Assembly: GCF_005943945.1 (NCBI RefSeq) | Contig: NZ_CP040710.1 | Coordinates: 1,127,001 to 1,191,000 of the forward strand | From: Aggregatimonas sangjinii | Lineage (GTDB): Bacteria > Bacteroidota > Bacteroidia > Flavobacteriales > Flavobacteriaceae | Direction of reading: 5' to 3' | DNA: 64,000 nt | Shown here: positions 56,131-64,000 of the stretch, in pieces | Layout of the letters: each line of letters starts with the position of its first letter | Numbering within the stretch: the first letter of the stretch is position 1 | Made by a program: the position numbers and the translations under genes | Notes under the pieces: model-generated | What the model was told of the DNA's origin: nothing | Database searches by the model: none | What the model saw: the letters and a program-made list of their open reading frames with translations, nothing else

Positions 56131-58079
56131 ATGAAACCAATTAAATTTAGGTTTTTCAGTAGGATAGCCATCCTTTCTCTGCTAGTGTTTTTCGCTGCGT
56201 GCGGAAGCGTATGGGCTCAAGAGTTATTTCAAACTCGAGTTGTGGAAGAAGTGCCCGTGCGCCCTTGATCGGCAATATAGAAGGTAGAAATGTAAAATCT
56301 TTGAATGGTACATGGAATGCTTTGATCGATCCCAATCAGCAGAATGTATTCAACGACTTATTTCATTATGCAGAACGCAATCACAAGCCAGCTCCTGGTG
56401 AGTTGTTGGAGTTGACTATCGAAAACGGAACAACGCTAAAGGTTCCGGGGGATTGGAATACACAAGACGACCGACTATTTTTTTACAATGGAAAAGTCTG
56501 GTATAAACGCGATTTTCAAGTCGCTAAAAAAGAGGACAAGCGTTATTTTCTGCATTTCGGGGCTATCAATTACAAAGCGCAGATTTATGTAAACGGAAAG
56601 CATGTCGCCAGCCATACGGGTGGGTTCACTTCCTTTAATTGTGAAATAACGGATGCAATAGCAGATGGCAATAATTTTGTGGTCATCAATGCGAACAACA
56701 CACTTACGAATTCTGACATTCCCACATCACGAACCGATTGGCTGAATTACGGTGGAATTACGCGAGATGTAAATTTGGTGGAACTTCCAAAGGCGTATAT
56801 CGAAAATTACAAAATACAGTTAAACCCGGATAATCCGAAGGAAATTCTTGGTTGGGCTATGATTAATGGTGCTTCTAGTGGCGATATAAAAGTTATGATC
56901 CCAGAGTTGAAAATCAATGAATCCTTCCCATTGGAAAATGGAAAGGCCGAAATTCGTTTCAAAGCTTCTCCCGAGTTTTGGTCAATAGGGAATCCCAAAT
57001 TATACGATGTTGAGTTGACCTACGGAGAAGAGGTGGTCAAGGATTTAATTGGTTTTCGAACTATAAAAATTGAAGACTCCCAAATACTCCTTAACGGAAA
57101 ACCTACCATGCTGAAGGGCATTTCTATTCACGAGGAAGCCATTGGGGCCGATGGCCGCGCCCATAGTTACGAGCATGCAATTGAATTGTTGCAAGCTGCA
57201 AAAGAGTTGAACTGTAACTTCGTAAGATTGGCTCACTATACGCATAACGAGCATATGCTGCGTGCTGCGGATAAAATGGGGCTCTTGGTCTGGGCGGAAA
57301 TTCCGGTGTACTGGAATTTGGAATTTGAAAAACCGGCAGTGTTGGAGATGGCCAAAACTAGAATGGATGAAATGATCGGACGAGATCAAAACAGAGTAAG
57401 TATCGCCTTCTGGAGCCTTGGCAACGAAACACCGATAAGTGATGCTCGGAACACCTTTTTTCGTGCCTTGAATACGCATGTAAAAAGTGTTGATGATACA
57501 AGATTGACCACAGCCGCATTGGTTTTTGGTGGGGAAGAAATCGGCAAAATGGCAAAAGAATACTATTTCCCTACAATGGCAGGTGAGCAATTCGACACTT
57601 GGGACATCCATATCGAGGATGAACTGGCTTCCATTGTCGACCTTCCTGCAATCAATCAATATTTCGGTTGGTATTATTCTGGATTTTTAGCGCCCCAAGC
57701 GAAGATTCCACCTCTTAAAGCACGTCAGGTAATGTTGGATAATATGTCTAAAATACGTTTTCACATACCTGGTGATAAAGCTTATGTTTTTAGTGAGACA
57801 GGGGCAGGTGCCAGAAGGGGTATTTCAGGAAACGAAGAGGATATGGTTATCTTTAGTGAAGAATACCAAGCGTTGGTTTACAAGAAACAAATTGAAATGT
57901 GGCGTAATCAAAAAGGACTTGTAGGCATGTCACCTTGGATTTTAAAGGATTTTCGCTCGACCATGCGTCAACGTCAAGGAATTCAAGATTACTGGAATTT
58001 AAAAGGTCTTATAGACGATAATGGCAATCCCAAAAAGGCCTTTTTTGTCTTACAGGATTTTTATGATGAAAAAAACTGA
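56131..58079 (+). pseudogene. GH2 beta-glucuronidase-like enzyme with a frameshift after the signal peptide
   Basis: From 56131 a Sec signal peptide (about 30 residues ending in VWAQ) runs in one frame and stops at TGA just after 'VVEEVPVRP'. The enzyme, from 'LIGNIEGRNVKSLNGTWNALIDPNQ' on, is in the next frame. One extra C near 56262 (CCC to CCCC) would join the two as V-R-P-L-I-G. The GH2 order is clear: jelly-roll sugar-binding domain, immunoglobulin domain and TIM barrel with the acid/base Glu at 57426-57428 in 'WSLGNETP' and the nucleophile Glu at 57795-57797 in 'YVFSETGAGARRG'. It lacks a lipobox. Function depends on whether the missing base is real. Confidence 0.85.
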
Positions 58080-58562
58080 TTGGAAGAGATGCATCGAATA
58101 AGCATATGGGCAGGGGCATGAAAAAGCTCCAGAACTACCTTTGGTGTAAAACGTGAATTTATGTTATCGACGGTTTAAAGCATAACTAAAAGTGGTTCAT
58201 TTATCGGCCTATGGAGCCGACGCAATTGATGTTAGGAATTTTCATAAAGTGTCGCGTGGCTACGGCCTGAGTCAAAATACGCAAGACACTAAGGGCTTAA
58301 ACGCAAACCGGCAACATGAAATTCCACCAACCATCCTTTTCGCAATTCAGTTATGCCTAGTGCTGGACGATAGACTTTTTCTGCACTTCAAATAAAAAAG
58401 TTAACCCGCACAGCAATCGGTTTGTCTAAATAGTGCTGTCTTACTTTGCGTAATGAGTGGTGAGGGTGAGGCGCTATGCGCGTAGCTTGTTCGCGAAGTA
58501 TTAAACTCCAATAGACTTTATTAAGCCCTAACAATAACCCAGACTACTTGAGCCATTCTGTT
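58080..58562. other. 483-bp convergent intergenic region
   Basis: It lies between the GH2 gene (plus) and the haloperoxidase-like gene (minus). I see no strong terminator, repeat or protein-like frame; a plus-strand frame at 58192-58395 lacks codon-use support. Confidence 0.4.
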
Positions 58563-60740
58563 TTAGTTCTTGACCACTTTTTGAGTATGGATGATAGTAT
58601 CAAATTCATCGGTTACCTTTAAAACATATAATCCTGAAGGAATATTGAAAAGGTCTATTGCTGTACTGTGGGTATTTAACTCCATATTTTCTAATAACAC
58701 CAAACGGCCGTCCAGACCATAAAGTTTTACGATACATTTCCCTTGAAAATCGGTAGCTAGATTGATCTGATATTCAAAAGGTAACGGATAAAGTATTGAA
58801 TTCACGTTATTCGTATCGGATTCGTCCGTGTCGGTCGTGAACAACTGCTGGGCTTTGGCGAAGGCCTGTTTGCCAACTTGCTCGCCGATTAACCTACCGG
58901 GAATATCATCTATAGGTGGGTGAATACCACCCCAAATACGGGACAAGCTGGTTTGGTCGGACGCATCCCTATAGGTAGCCCATTGTAAAGTGAAGCTCTC
59001 GGTCGGACCTGCCTCGAAAATCAAAAACTCATTTGCCTCAATGTCAAATGTACCCATTCCACCGGGGAAAAAGGAATCTCCGGTCAACAAGGTCAGTACT
59101 TCGGCAGCAGCTCTTGAAAAAGTGGAATGTCCGGAAATATATCCTGCAAAAGGCGGTGTTACAAAAGTACCTCGCTGATACGGCCACCATCGCGTTCCCA
59201 AAATCCAACCGACTCCGGCGGTATCCATTCGGGGATCATCTATATAATCGGGACCTCTCCAAGCGTATATCTTTACTTGACCTACATTTTCCGCTGTACT
59301 TCCTGCCAAGGGGTCCGAGGCATCAATAAGTTCAATACTGCCAGGAATCAGCGGAAGGCCATGAGGGTCAAAACCGGGTAAAGACGGGTCTGTACTCTGT
59401 CCTTTACCGGCCATATAGCGAATGGCAGAAATAGGGCGAATATAATCGTAATATCCCTTTATTCCCCAAGTGGCAATGGCGGCGTCGTGCATGGCCCCAC
59501 CAAGAACGAGGTAGGCCTTTACGTCCCACTCCAAATCATTCATCTCACCGCCTACACCGCCAAATCTTTTCCTTATTTTCGGGTGGTCACTTATATAATT
59601 CAGAATGGTAAACCAATGCCCGGGTGGCGTTTCGGAATCTGGCCCATCGGCCCAAAATTCGGCTAGTACCCGGGCATAGTCCGAACGTTTGACCATCTGT
59701 GGGGTATATGGCAAATTGGTGCTTGGGTTCACTTCATGACCTGGACCAATATCTCCACCATCCATAAAATTATAAAATACCTTATATTCTTCAAGAGAGT
59801 TTGGGTAATTATTGATCTCTACATTGCCCAAAGATGCCGGTGAAATATCTATTTCCGTTGTGTCATTGGGGTCAAGATGGGCAGACCAAGCCGCCACCAA
59901 ACTAAAGTGCCATTTATAGGCATCATCGATTCCGTTATTTTCGGAATTTTGAATTAGTGGTGGCTCTGGGCTATCAAAATAGAGATATGAATCAAAACCA
60001 TTGTTCTTGGTAGTAAGGGCTGAACTTTCTAAGGCGAAGGGTACTACCGAGCCCCATTCCGGACTCAAAAATGAAGGAATTGCTACTGGCACCGTATTGC
60101 CGGATTGATCTACAAACAGGTCAAACGATAAGGGCTGCCACCTATTCGGGTCAATACCTGTGGGATCTTGATATTCATCCAGTACTAAAGGTGGGTTACT
60201 TGGTTCATAGAAGCTATTACTGTATTCTAACGACTCATTGGCACCATCCTGAAGTCCAAAATTGATCATTTGCTCCCCTAGATAATTGCCCAGTGCAGCG
60301 TAGGACCCACTGCTATAATCTGTTGACACAAATTCAGTATCATAACCATACGATTGAAAAAGAGAAACAAAGTTAGCTAGGGAAGTCGCGGCACCCGGAG
60401 AATTTTCGAAGCGATGCATTAATAATCTGAACAAGGCATAACCCATAATTTCCTGTCGAGCAGCATCGATGTTTTGGGGTTGAAGAATTCCTTCAAACCT
60501 ACAATTGAAACCACCATACTCCTTACCTAAAAAAAAGGTTTCCGCAGACCCGTCGAATAGTGCCCATGCATCATACATTAAAATAGAGCTATGGTACAAG
60601 TTACGGGCATGTACAGTTGGTCGGGCGAAGTCCGTTCGGATTGCATCGAGCAAAGTCTCGTTCCATTGTCTCGCCATAGACGGTTGCGCCCGACTTACAG
60701 CGAAGGAGCATAACAACAGAAGTAACGGAATCCTCTTCAT
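58563..60740 (-). CDS. Vanadium-dependent haloperoxidase-like protein with T9SS sorting domain
   Basis: About 725 aa. The ATG at 60738-60740 gives a signal peptide (MKRIPLLLLLCSFAVSRAQ); the longer frame would overlap the LacI-type gene. The PAP2/haloperoxidase site is visible as 'FAGYISGHSTFSRAAAEVL' with the active His, 'RWWPYQRGTFVTPPF' before it, and 'SLSRIWGGIHPPIDDIPGR' with the vanadate-binding His. The last 75 residues are a T9SS type A domain ('YPLPFEYQINLATDFQGKC...GLYVLKVTDEFD'). Such proteins halogenate or act as acid phosphatases; the substrate is unknown. It is 34 bp downstream of the LacI-type gene. Confidence 0.85.
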   Translation of the reverse strand: MKRIPLLLLLCSFAVSRAQPSMARQWNETLLDAIRTDFARPTVHARNLYHSSILMYDAWALFDGSAETFFLGKEYGGFNCRFEGILQPQNIDAARQEIMGYALFRLLMHRFENSPGAATSLANFVSLFQSYGYDTEFVSTDYSSGSYAALGNYLGEQMINFGLQDGANESLEYSNSFYEPSNPPLVLDEYQDPTGIDPNRWQPLSFDLFVDQSGNTVPVAIPSFLSPEWGSVVPFALESSALTTKNNGFDSYLYFDSPEPPLIQNSENNGIDDAYKWHFSLVAAWSAHLDPNDTTEIDISPASLGNVEINNYPNSLEEYKVFYNFMDGGDIGPGHEVNPSTNLPYTPQMVKRSDYARVLAEFWADGPDSETPPGHWFTILNYISDHPKIRKRFGGVGGEMNDLEWDVKAYLVLGGAMHDAAIATWGIKGYYDYIRPISAIRYMAGKGQSTDPSLPGFDPHGLPLIPGSIELIDASDPLAGSTAENVGQVKIYAWRGPDYIDDPRMDTAGVGWILGTRWWPYQRGTFVTPPFAGYISGHSTFSRAAAEVLTLLTGDSFFPGGMGTFDIEANEFLIFEAGPTESFTLQWATYRDASDQTSLSRIWGGIHPPIDDIPGRLIGEQVGKQAFAKAQQLFTTDTDESDTNNVNSILYPLPFEYQINLATDFQGKCIVKLYGLDGRLVLLENMELNTHSTAIDLFNIPSGLYVLKVTDEFDTIIHTQKVVKN

Positions 60741-60774
60741 ATTGTATCGATTTAAATTGGCCCGGATGTAAATA

Positions 60775-61842
60775 CTATACCAAAAACTCAACCGCCGAAG
60801 CGACTTTAAAATGGTCAATATTCTCTTTCGTGACAATTATCATTGGAGAACTGTATTTGAGTTTAGGCAATTTCTTCAACAGTAAGTATTCAAAAAGTAT
60901 TTTTACGCCTACATAGCCCTGTTCAAAAGGGTTTTGGTCTATTAAAAAATCAATACTCCCCTTTCTAAGATAGTCTAAATTGTATTGATGTGCGTCAAAT
61001 CCGACAATATGAATATCTGTCATATCCATACTGTCTAGGAATTTTGCCAAGATATACGAAGCACTTGAAGGCACAAAGAAACCTTTAATGCAGTCGTCCT
61101 TCATTAGCCCGTTACTAAGTATAGCTCCTACCTCGGATAATCCAAATTTCTCAACGTACACTTTTTTTATAATTCTCTTGATTTTGCGCTGTTCAAAATA
61201 ATTCATAAAACCATCGACCCTAGCTGCTATTGCATGGTGATTGTCAATATCCTTTTTGGACAAGATTATGGCTAAATGTTGCTTCCGTTCGGTAGAGATA
61301 TCCAACAACTTACCACATAAATATCCACTTTGAAACGAATCTTGACCTATAAACGAAAGGTGGCCGGTAGCTTCAATGTCAATATTGATACATACATACG
61401 CAATGTTTCTCGAATTGAGCTTCTCTACAAAATCTAAAGAAGTGTTATAAAAGAATGGGGCAAAAACCACTCCATCAGGATTCAATTCAAGAATCTGGTT
61501 CAAAGCATTTTTATATGATTCATGGTCTAACAGGTCAAAATAAAAACGATAGGCCTTAACACCATAATTTTTAATTTCTTGAAAGGCGAATTTCAATCCC
61601 TTGTGGGGTTCATACCAAAAATCAGTTTTTGACTTATATGTTGGAATTAAGGTAGCAATGGAATATTTTTTTTTGAGGGCTAAGGTACTAGCCAGGATGT
61701 TCCGTTCAAAGTCATATTTATCGAGCAATTTCCTGATTTTTTCCTTGGTCTTTTTCGATACCCCGGGACGATCATGAATAACCCTGTCCACCGTTCCGGT
61801 AGATACCTCGGCCTCTTCGGCAATATCTTTGATTGTTTTCAA
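60775..61842 (-). CDS. LacI-family transcriptional regulator
   Basis: A 355-aa protein with the LacI HTH at residues 3-25 ('IKDIAEEAEVSTGTVDRVIH') and hinge 'RPGVSKKTKEKIRKLLDKY', then a periplasmic-binding-like effector domain ('IATLIPTYKSK', 'GFDAHQYNLDYLRKGSIDFLIDQNPFEQGYVGVKILFEYLLLKK'). The TGTVDRV variant is common in Bacteroidota, in place of TVSRV. It starts with TTG (61840-61842), because an in-frame stop lies four codons upstream. It is the likely regulator of the haloperoxidase-like gene and possibly the SusC operon. Confidence 0.9.
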   Translation of the reverse strand: MKTIKDIAEEAEVSTGTVDRVIHDRPGVSKKTKEKIRKLLDKYDFERNILASTLALKKKYSIATLIPTYKSKTDFWYEPHKGLKFAFQEIKNYGVKAYRFYFDLLDHESYKNALNQILELNPDGVVFAPFFYNTSLDFVEKLNSRNIAYVCINIDIEATGHLSFIGQDSFQSGYLCGKLLDISTERKQHLAIILSKKDIDNHHAIAARVDGFMNYFEQRKIKRIIKKVYVEKFGLSEVGAILSNGLMKDDCIKGFFVPSSASYILAKFLDSMDMTDIHIVGFDAHQYNLDYLRKGSIDFLIDQNPFEQGYVGVKILFEYLLLKKLPKLKYSSPMIIVTKENIDHFKVASAVEFLV

Positions 61843-62407
61843 GAAATCTTTCTTAGAATAGTAAGCTGTTGAAAATACGACATTCTTTCAGACCTTTCTA
61901 ATAAAGGAGTAGCTACAATATAAGGAATATTCAACTAAGTGAAAGATGATTTTTCTCTTTTGTATTCCGCATAATTTGAAGGAGAGCGTAATTTATCAGT
62001 ATAGCTATCGGTCTCTCTTGATATACTCGCAACGTCAAATCACGCATAATAATTTACTCTCGTGAAAATACTTGTAATCGGTAATTATGAATTGATGGAA
62101 AATACCGCGGATTGCGTATTTTGATAGAGATTCTTGTGTTTCCTATAATTACTTATGTTCGAATTCTAACAACTGATTTATTAAAGTTGATGGAGACATT
62201 TTTTCAAATTGACTCAGTGGCGAGAAACAGTGGAATACTTACAATTAGGGCTTAAAATTTTAGTATTACTTGTCTTTTGATAGTTTTGATAAATTGAATT
62301 TATAAAAGTGCTAAGCATATCCGACCTCTTCGACGTTCTGAACATTTCTTTAGATGACAAAAATAACTTTTTAAAAAAGTAAAATTGATGGATAAGAAAT
62401 ATCCTGG
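61843..62407. other. 565-bp gap upstream of the LacI-type gene
   Basis: It separates the LacI-type gene from the small unknown gene at 62408-62773 (both minus strand), and should hold the LacI gene's promoter and the 3' untranslated region of the other. AT-rich, with no credible protein frame, repeat or strong hairpin seen. Confidence 0.4.
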
Positions 62408-62773
62408 TCAATCCAATTTGGATATAAATTCCGTCAGCATTTCTATTTGCAAGGCTCCTGCAAAGGGGTTGTCGGATCTGCCGTTGCAAAGCACCAAATA
62501 AAAACCGAGTTTAGTGGCCTTCCATTCGCGTATCACATATTTGTTCAACATATCTACTTTATAGAAATACCCGAAATGTTTTTTTGGATCGATGCCCAAA
62601 CCATTGCAAACGGTCATTGCCTTTTTGATGGCCAAATTGATGTCCTGCTCGTTTTCGAAACCATACCGTTTCAATCCATTCAATGTATAATTAAGCGAAC
62701 GATAGGCCAGCGCTTCTTGAAAGGCTTCCAGAACGGCATATCGTCTTGATCGATAACTTATTACATTTGCCAT
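62408..62773 (-). CDS. Small protein of unknown function
   Basis: A 121-aa soluble protein. It starts with 'MANVISYRSRRYAVLEAFQEALAYR', a basic helical region, then a helix-rich middle ('INLAIKKAMTVCNGLGIDPKKHFGYFYKVD') and ends in 'WKATKLGFYLVLCNGRSDNPFAGALQIEML'. I do not recognise the family. The ATG is 3 bp after the thioredoxin stop, so the two are probably co-transcribed. Confidence 0.7.
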   Translation of the reverse strand: MANVISYRSRRYAVLEAFQEALAYRSLNYTLNGLKRYGFENEQDINLAIKKAMTVCNGLGIDPKKHFGYFYKVDMLNKYVIREWKATKLGFYLVLCNGRSDNPFAGALQIEMLTEFISKLD

Positions 62774-62776
62774 AAT

Positions 62777-63076
62777 CTAGCTATATTTTTCAATTAAGGT
62801 TACAAGCTCTGATTTTTGTGAAACTCCGGAGTTTCTCCATACGATCTCACCATTTTTAAAGAGGATTAAAGTAGGCACTCCTTTTACTTGAAAGCGGTTC
62901 GCCCAAGGCTGGTTTTTGTCTACATCGATTTTAATGATTCTTGCCTTTCCGTCGATTTCATCCGATACTTCCTTGAGGATTGGTAGCTGTACTTTACATG
63001 GGCCGCACCAATCGGCATAAAAATCGATGAGAACTGGGCTTTCCGAATGGATAAGTCTGTCAAAATTTCCTTTCAT
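62777..63076 (-). CDS. Thioredoxin
   Basis: A 99-aa thioredoxin with the redox motif WCGPC at residues 23-27 in 'LIDFYADWCGPCKVQLPIL', then 'IIKIDVDKNQPWANRFQVKGVPTLILFKNGEIVWRNSGV' with the cis-Pro near 75. No signal peptide, so cytoplasmic. It is slightly shorter than typical Trx (about 105 aa). It lies 70 bp downstream of the DnaJ-like gene and just before the small unknown gene. Confidence 0.92.
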   Translation of the reverse strand: MKGNFDRLIHSESPVLIDFYADWCGPCKVQLPILKEVSDEIDGKARIIKIDVDKNQPWANRFQVKGVPTLILFKNGEIVWRNSGVSQKSELVTLIEKYS

Positions 63077-63146
63077 ATTTTTACATTTAGTCTAAATAAT
63101 TCTCCAACCGCTTTGCCACGGGGGATAGTCGGCTTCAAGAAAGTTT

Positions 63147-64000
63147 TTATACGTTGTCGCGTACTTGTTTCAATAATTCCTTTTGTTTTACTGTCAAATT
63201 TTCAGGGAGTTTCACATTTATAGTCGCCAATAGATCCCCAAATTTACCTGCCTTCCCGTAAATAGGCATTCCCTTACCCTTGAGCCTTACCGTCTTACCG
63301 TTCTGGGTGCCTTCAGGAATGGTGATGTTGACTTTTCCCGAGAGTGTTTCAACCTGCTGTTTACCACCCAAAATGGCCTTGAAAACATCTACCGGTGTAT
63401 CGGTATGAAGATTATCGCCCCTACGATTGAAAACGGAATGTCTTTCTACGTGAATATCTACATAAAGGTCCCCCGACTTACCACCACTACCTTTTTGGCC
63501 TTTTCCTTTGGCTCGTAATTGCAAACCGTCGTAGGCTCCCGGTTTTATTTTTAGCTTGATTTTCTCCCCATCTACATCCAAAATTCGTTCGGTGCCTTGG
63601 TAGGCTTCATACAAGCTTATGGAAATCTTACCGGAAACATCCGCTCCCGGAAAATCGTAGTTTGCCCGACCTCGACCACCACCACCGCCGAAAAACGATT
63701 CGAAGAAATCGGAAAAACCGCTTCCATTATCGAAACCACTTCCTCCCGCATATTCGTATGAACGTTTTCTTTCCCTGTTGGTATGCTGTTTACGTTGTTG
63801 TACGAAATCATCATAAGTGGCACCCGATTGTTGAAATTGTTCCCAGTCCGAGCCAAGGGCGTCATATTGCTTTCGTTTTTCGCTTGAACCGAGCACCTGA
63901 TAGGCTTCGGAAATTTCTTTGAACTTCTCTTCAGAAGCCTTGTCGCCCTCGTTTTTATCGGGATGGTATTGTGCAGCCAATTTACGATAGGCTTTTTTCA
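63147..64000 (-). CDS. DnaJ-family co-chaperone (CbpA-like), N-terminus beyond the window
   Basis: The frame runs to the right edge of the window, so the start codon is not visible. The J domain is seen from '[20 protein letters not shown]' with the HPD motif, followed by a Gly/Phe-rich linker ('[13 protein letters not shown]') and the C-terminal substrate-binding domains ('[48 protein letters not shown]'). The cysteine-rich zinc domain of type I DnaJ is absent, which fits the CbpA group. It stimulates Hsp70. Confidence 0.9.
   Translation of the reverse strand, partial: KKAYRKLAAQYHPDKNEGDKASEEKFKEISEAYQVLGSSEKRKQYDALGSDWEQFQQSGATYDDFVQQRKQHTNRERKRSYEYAGGSGFDNGSGFSDFFESFFGGGGGRGRANYDFPGADVSGKISISLYEAYQGTERILDVDGEKIKLKIKPGAYDGLQLRAKGKGQKGSGGKSGDLYVDIHVERHSVFNRRGDNLHTDTPVDVFKAILGGKQQVETLSGKVNITIPEGTQNGKTVRLKGKGMPIYGKAGKFGDLLATINVKLPENLTVKQKELLKQVRDNV

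Noticed and set aside
58192-58395. A 67-codon plus-strand frame
   Set aside because: It has no recognisable motif and lies in a convergent non-coding region.
1-64000. CRISPR array, insertion sequence or prophage
   Set aside because: No regularly spaced repeats, transposase, integrase or phage structural genes were seen on either strand.

Overview
The window reads as a chromosomal segment of a marine-type Bacteroidota, most likely a Flavobacteriaceae member. The grounds are a SusC/SusD pair, type IX secretion (T9SS) C-terminal sorting domains, A-rich leaders in place of Shine-Dalgarno sites, DUF1080 proteins, a vanadium-haloperoxidase-like protein and small Bacteroidota-specific families. I found no rRNA, tRNA, CRISPR array, insertion sequence or prophage.

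Layout. 0-2 kb: the start of an exported protein, a YceI-like protein and a formate/nitrite-type channel. 2-10 kb: one giant sigma-54 activator (2670 aa) with twelve clear GAF domains plus one divergent one, followed by a cluster of TCACGA/TCGTGA boxes in the intergenic region shared with an AraC-type regulator. 11.5-17.9 kb: a minus-strand run (TMEM175-like channel, small unknown, YceI, NAD-binding protein, atypical metallo-beta-lactamase fold, an amber-interrupted isochorismatase-like gene, two SnoaL-like proteins, an alpha/beta hydrolase, an intact isochorismatase-like hydrolase). 18.3-19.9 kb: an exported isochorismatase-like hydrolase with its terminator, then a frameshifted pirin. 20-29.3 kb: nine minus-strand genes (isochorismatase-like, DUF2798, alpha/beta hydrolase, outer-membrane porin, SnoaL lipoprotein, MFS transporter, PhyH dioxygenase, acetolactate-synthase-like ThDP enzyme, succinate-semialdehyde-type dehydrogenase). 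The set of isochorismatase, alpha/beta hydrolase and SnoaL occurs twice, which suggests a duplicated small-molecule catabolic module. The ThDP enzyme plus dehydrogenase pair looks like the cyanobacterial 2-oxoglutarate decarboxylase / SSADH bypass.

30-37 kb: a cyclase-like DUF2652 protein, a small conserved protein and a complete RND efflux operon. 37.3-43.9 kb: a minus-strand operon (amidohydrolase lipoprotein, DoxX, Tat-exported tyrosinase, SCO copper chaperone, porin), preceded by a superoxide dismutase with its own strong terminator. 44.2-45 kb: outer-membrane phospholipase A. 45-46.2 kb: a 1.1 kb intergenic region with two related structured units, TGTTAA boxes and an 11-C tract.

46.2-58.1 kb: a glycan-utilisation operon (SusC, SusD, FG-GAP/ASPIC T9SS protein, tandem DUF1080 protein, Gfo/Idh/MocA oxidoreductase, GH2 enzyme with a frameshift after its signal peptide). 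This set fits oxidation-based glycoside cleavage through 3-keto sugars. 58.5-61.8 kb: a T9SS vanadium-haloperoxidase-like protein and a LacI-type regulator. The right edge carries an unknown small protein, thioredoxin and a DnaJ-family protein cut by the window end.

Three genes are broken by one-base events (amber at 14988-14990, missing base near 19643, missing base near 56262). Sequencing error and real decay cannot be told apart from this sequence alone.
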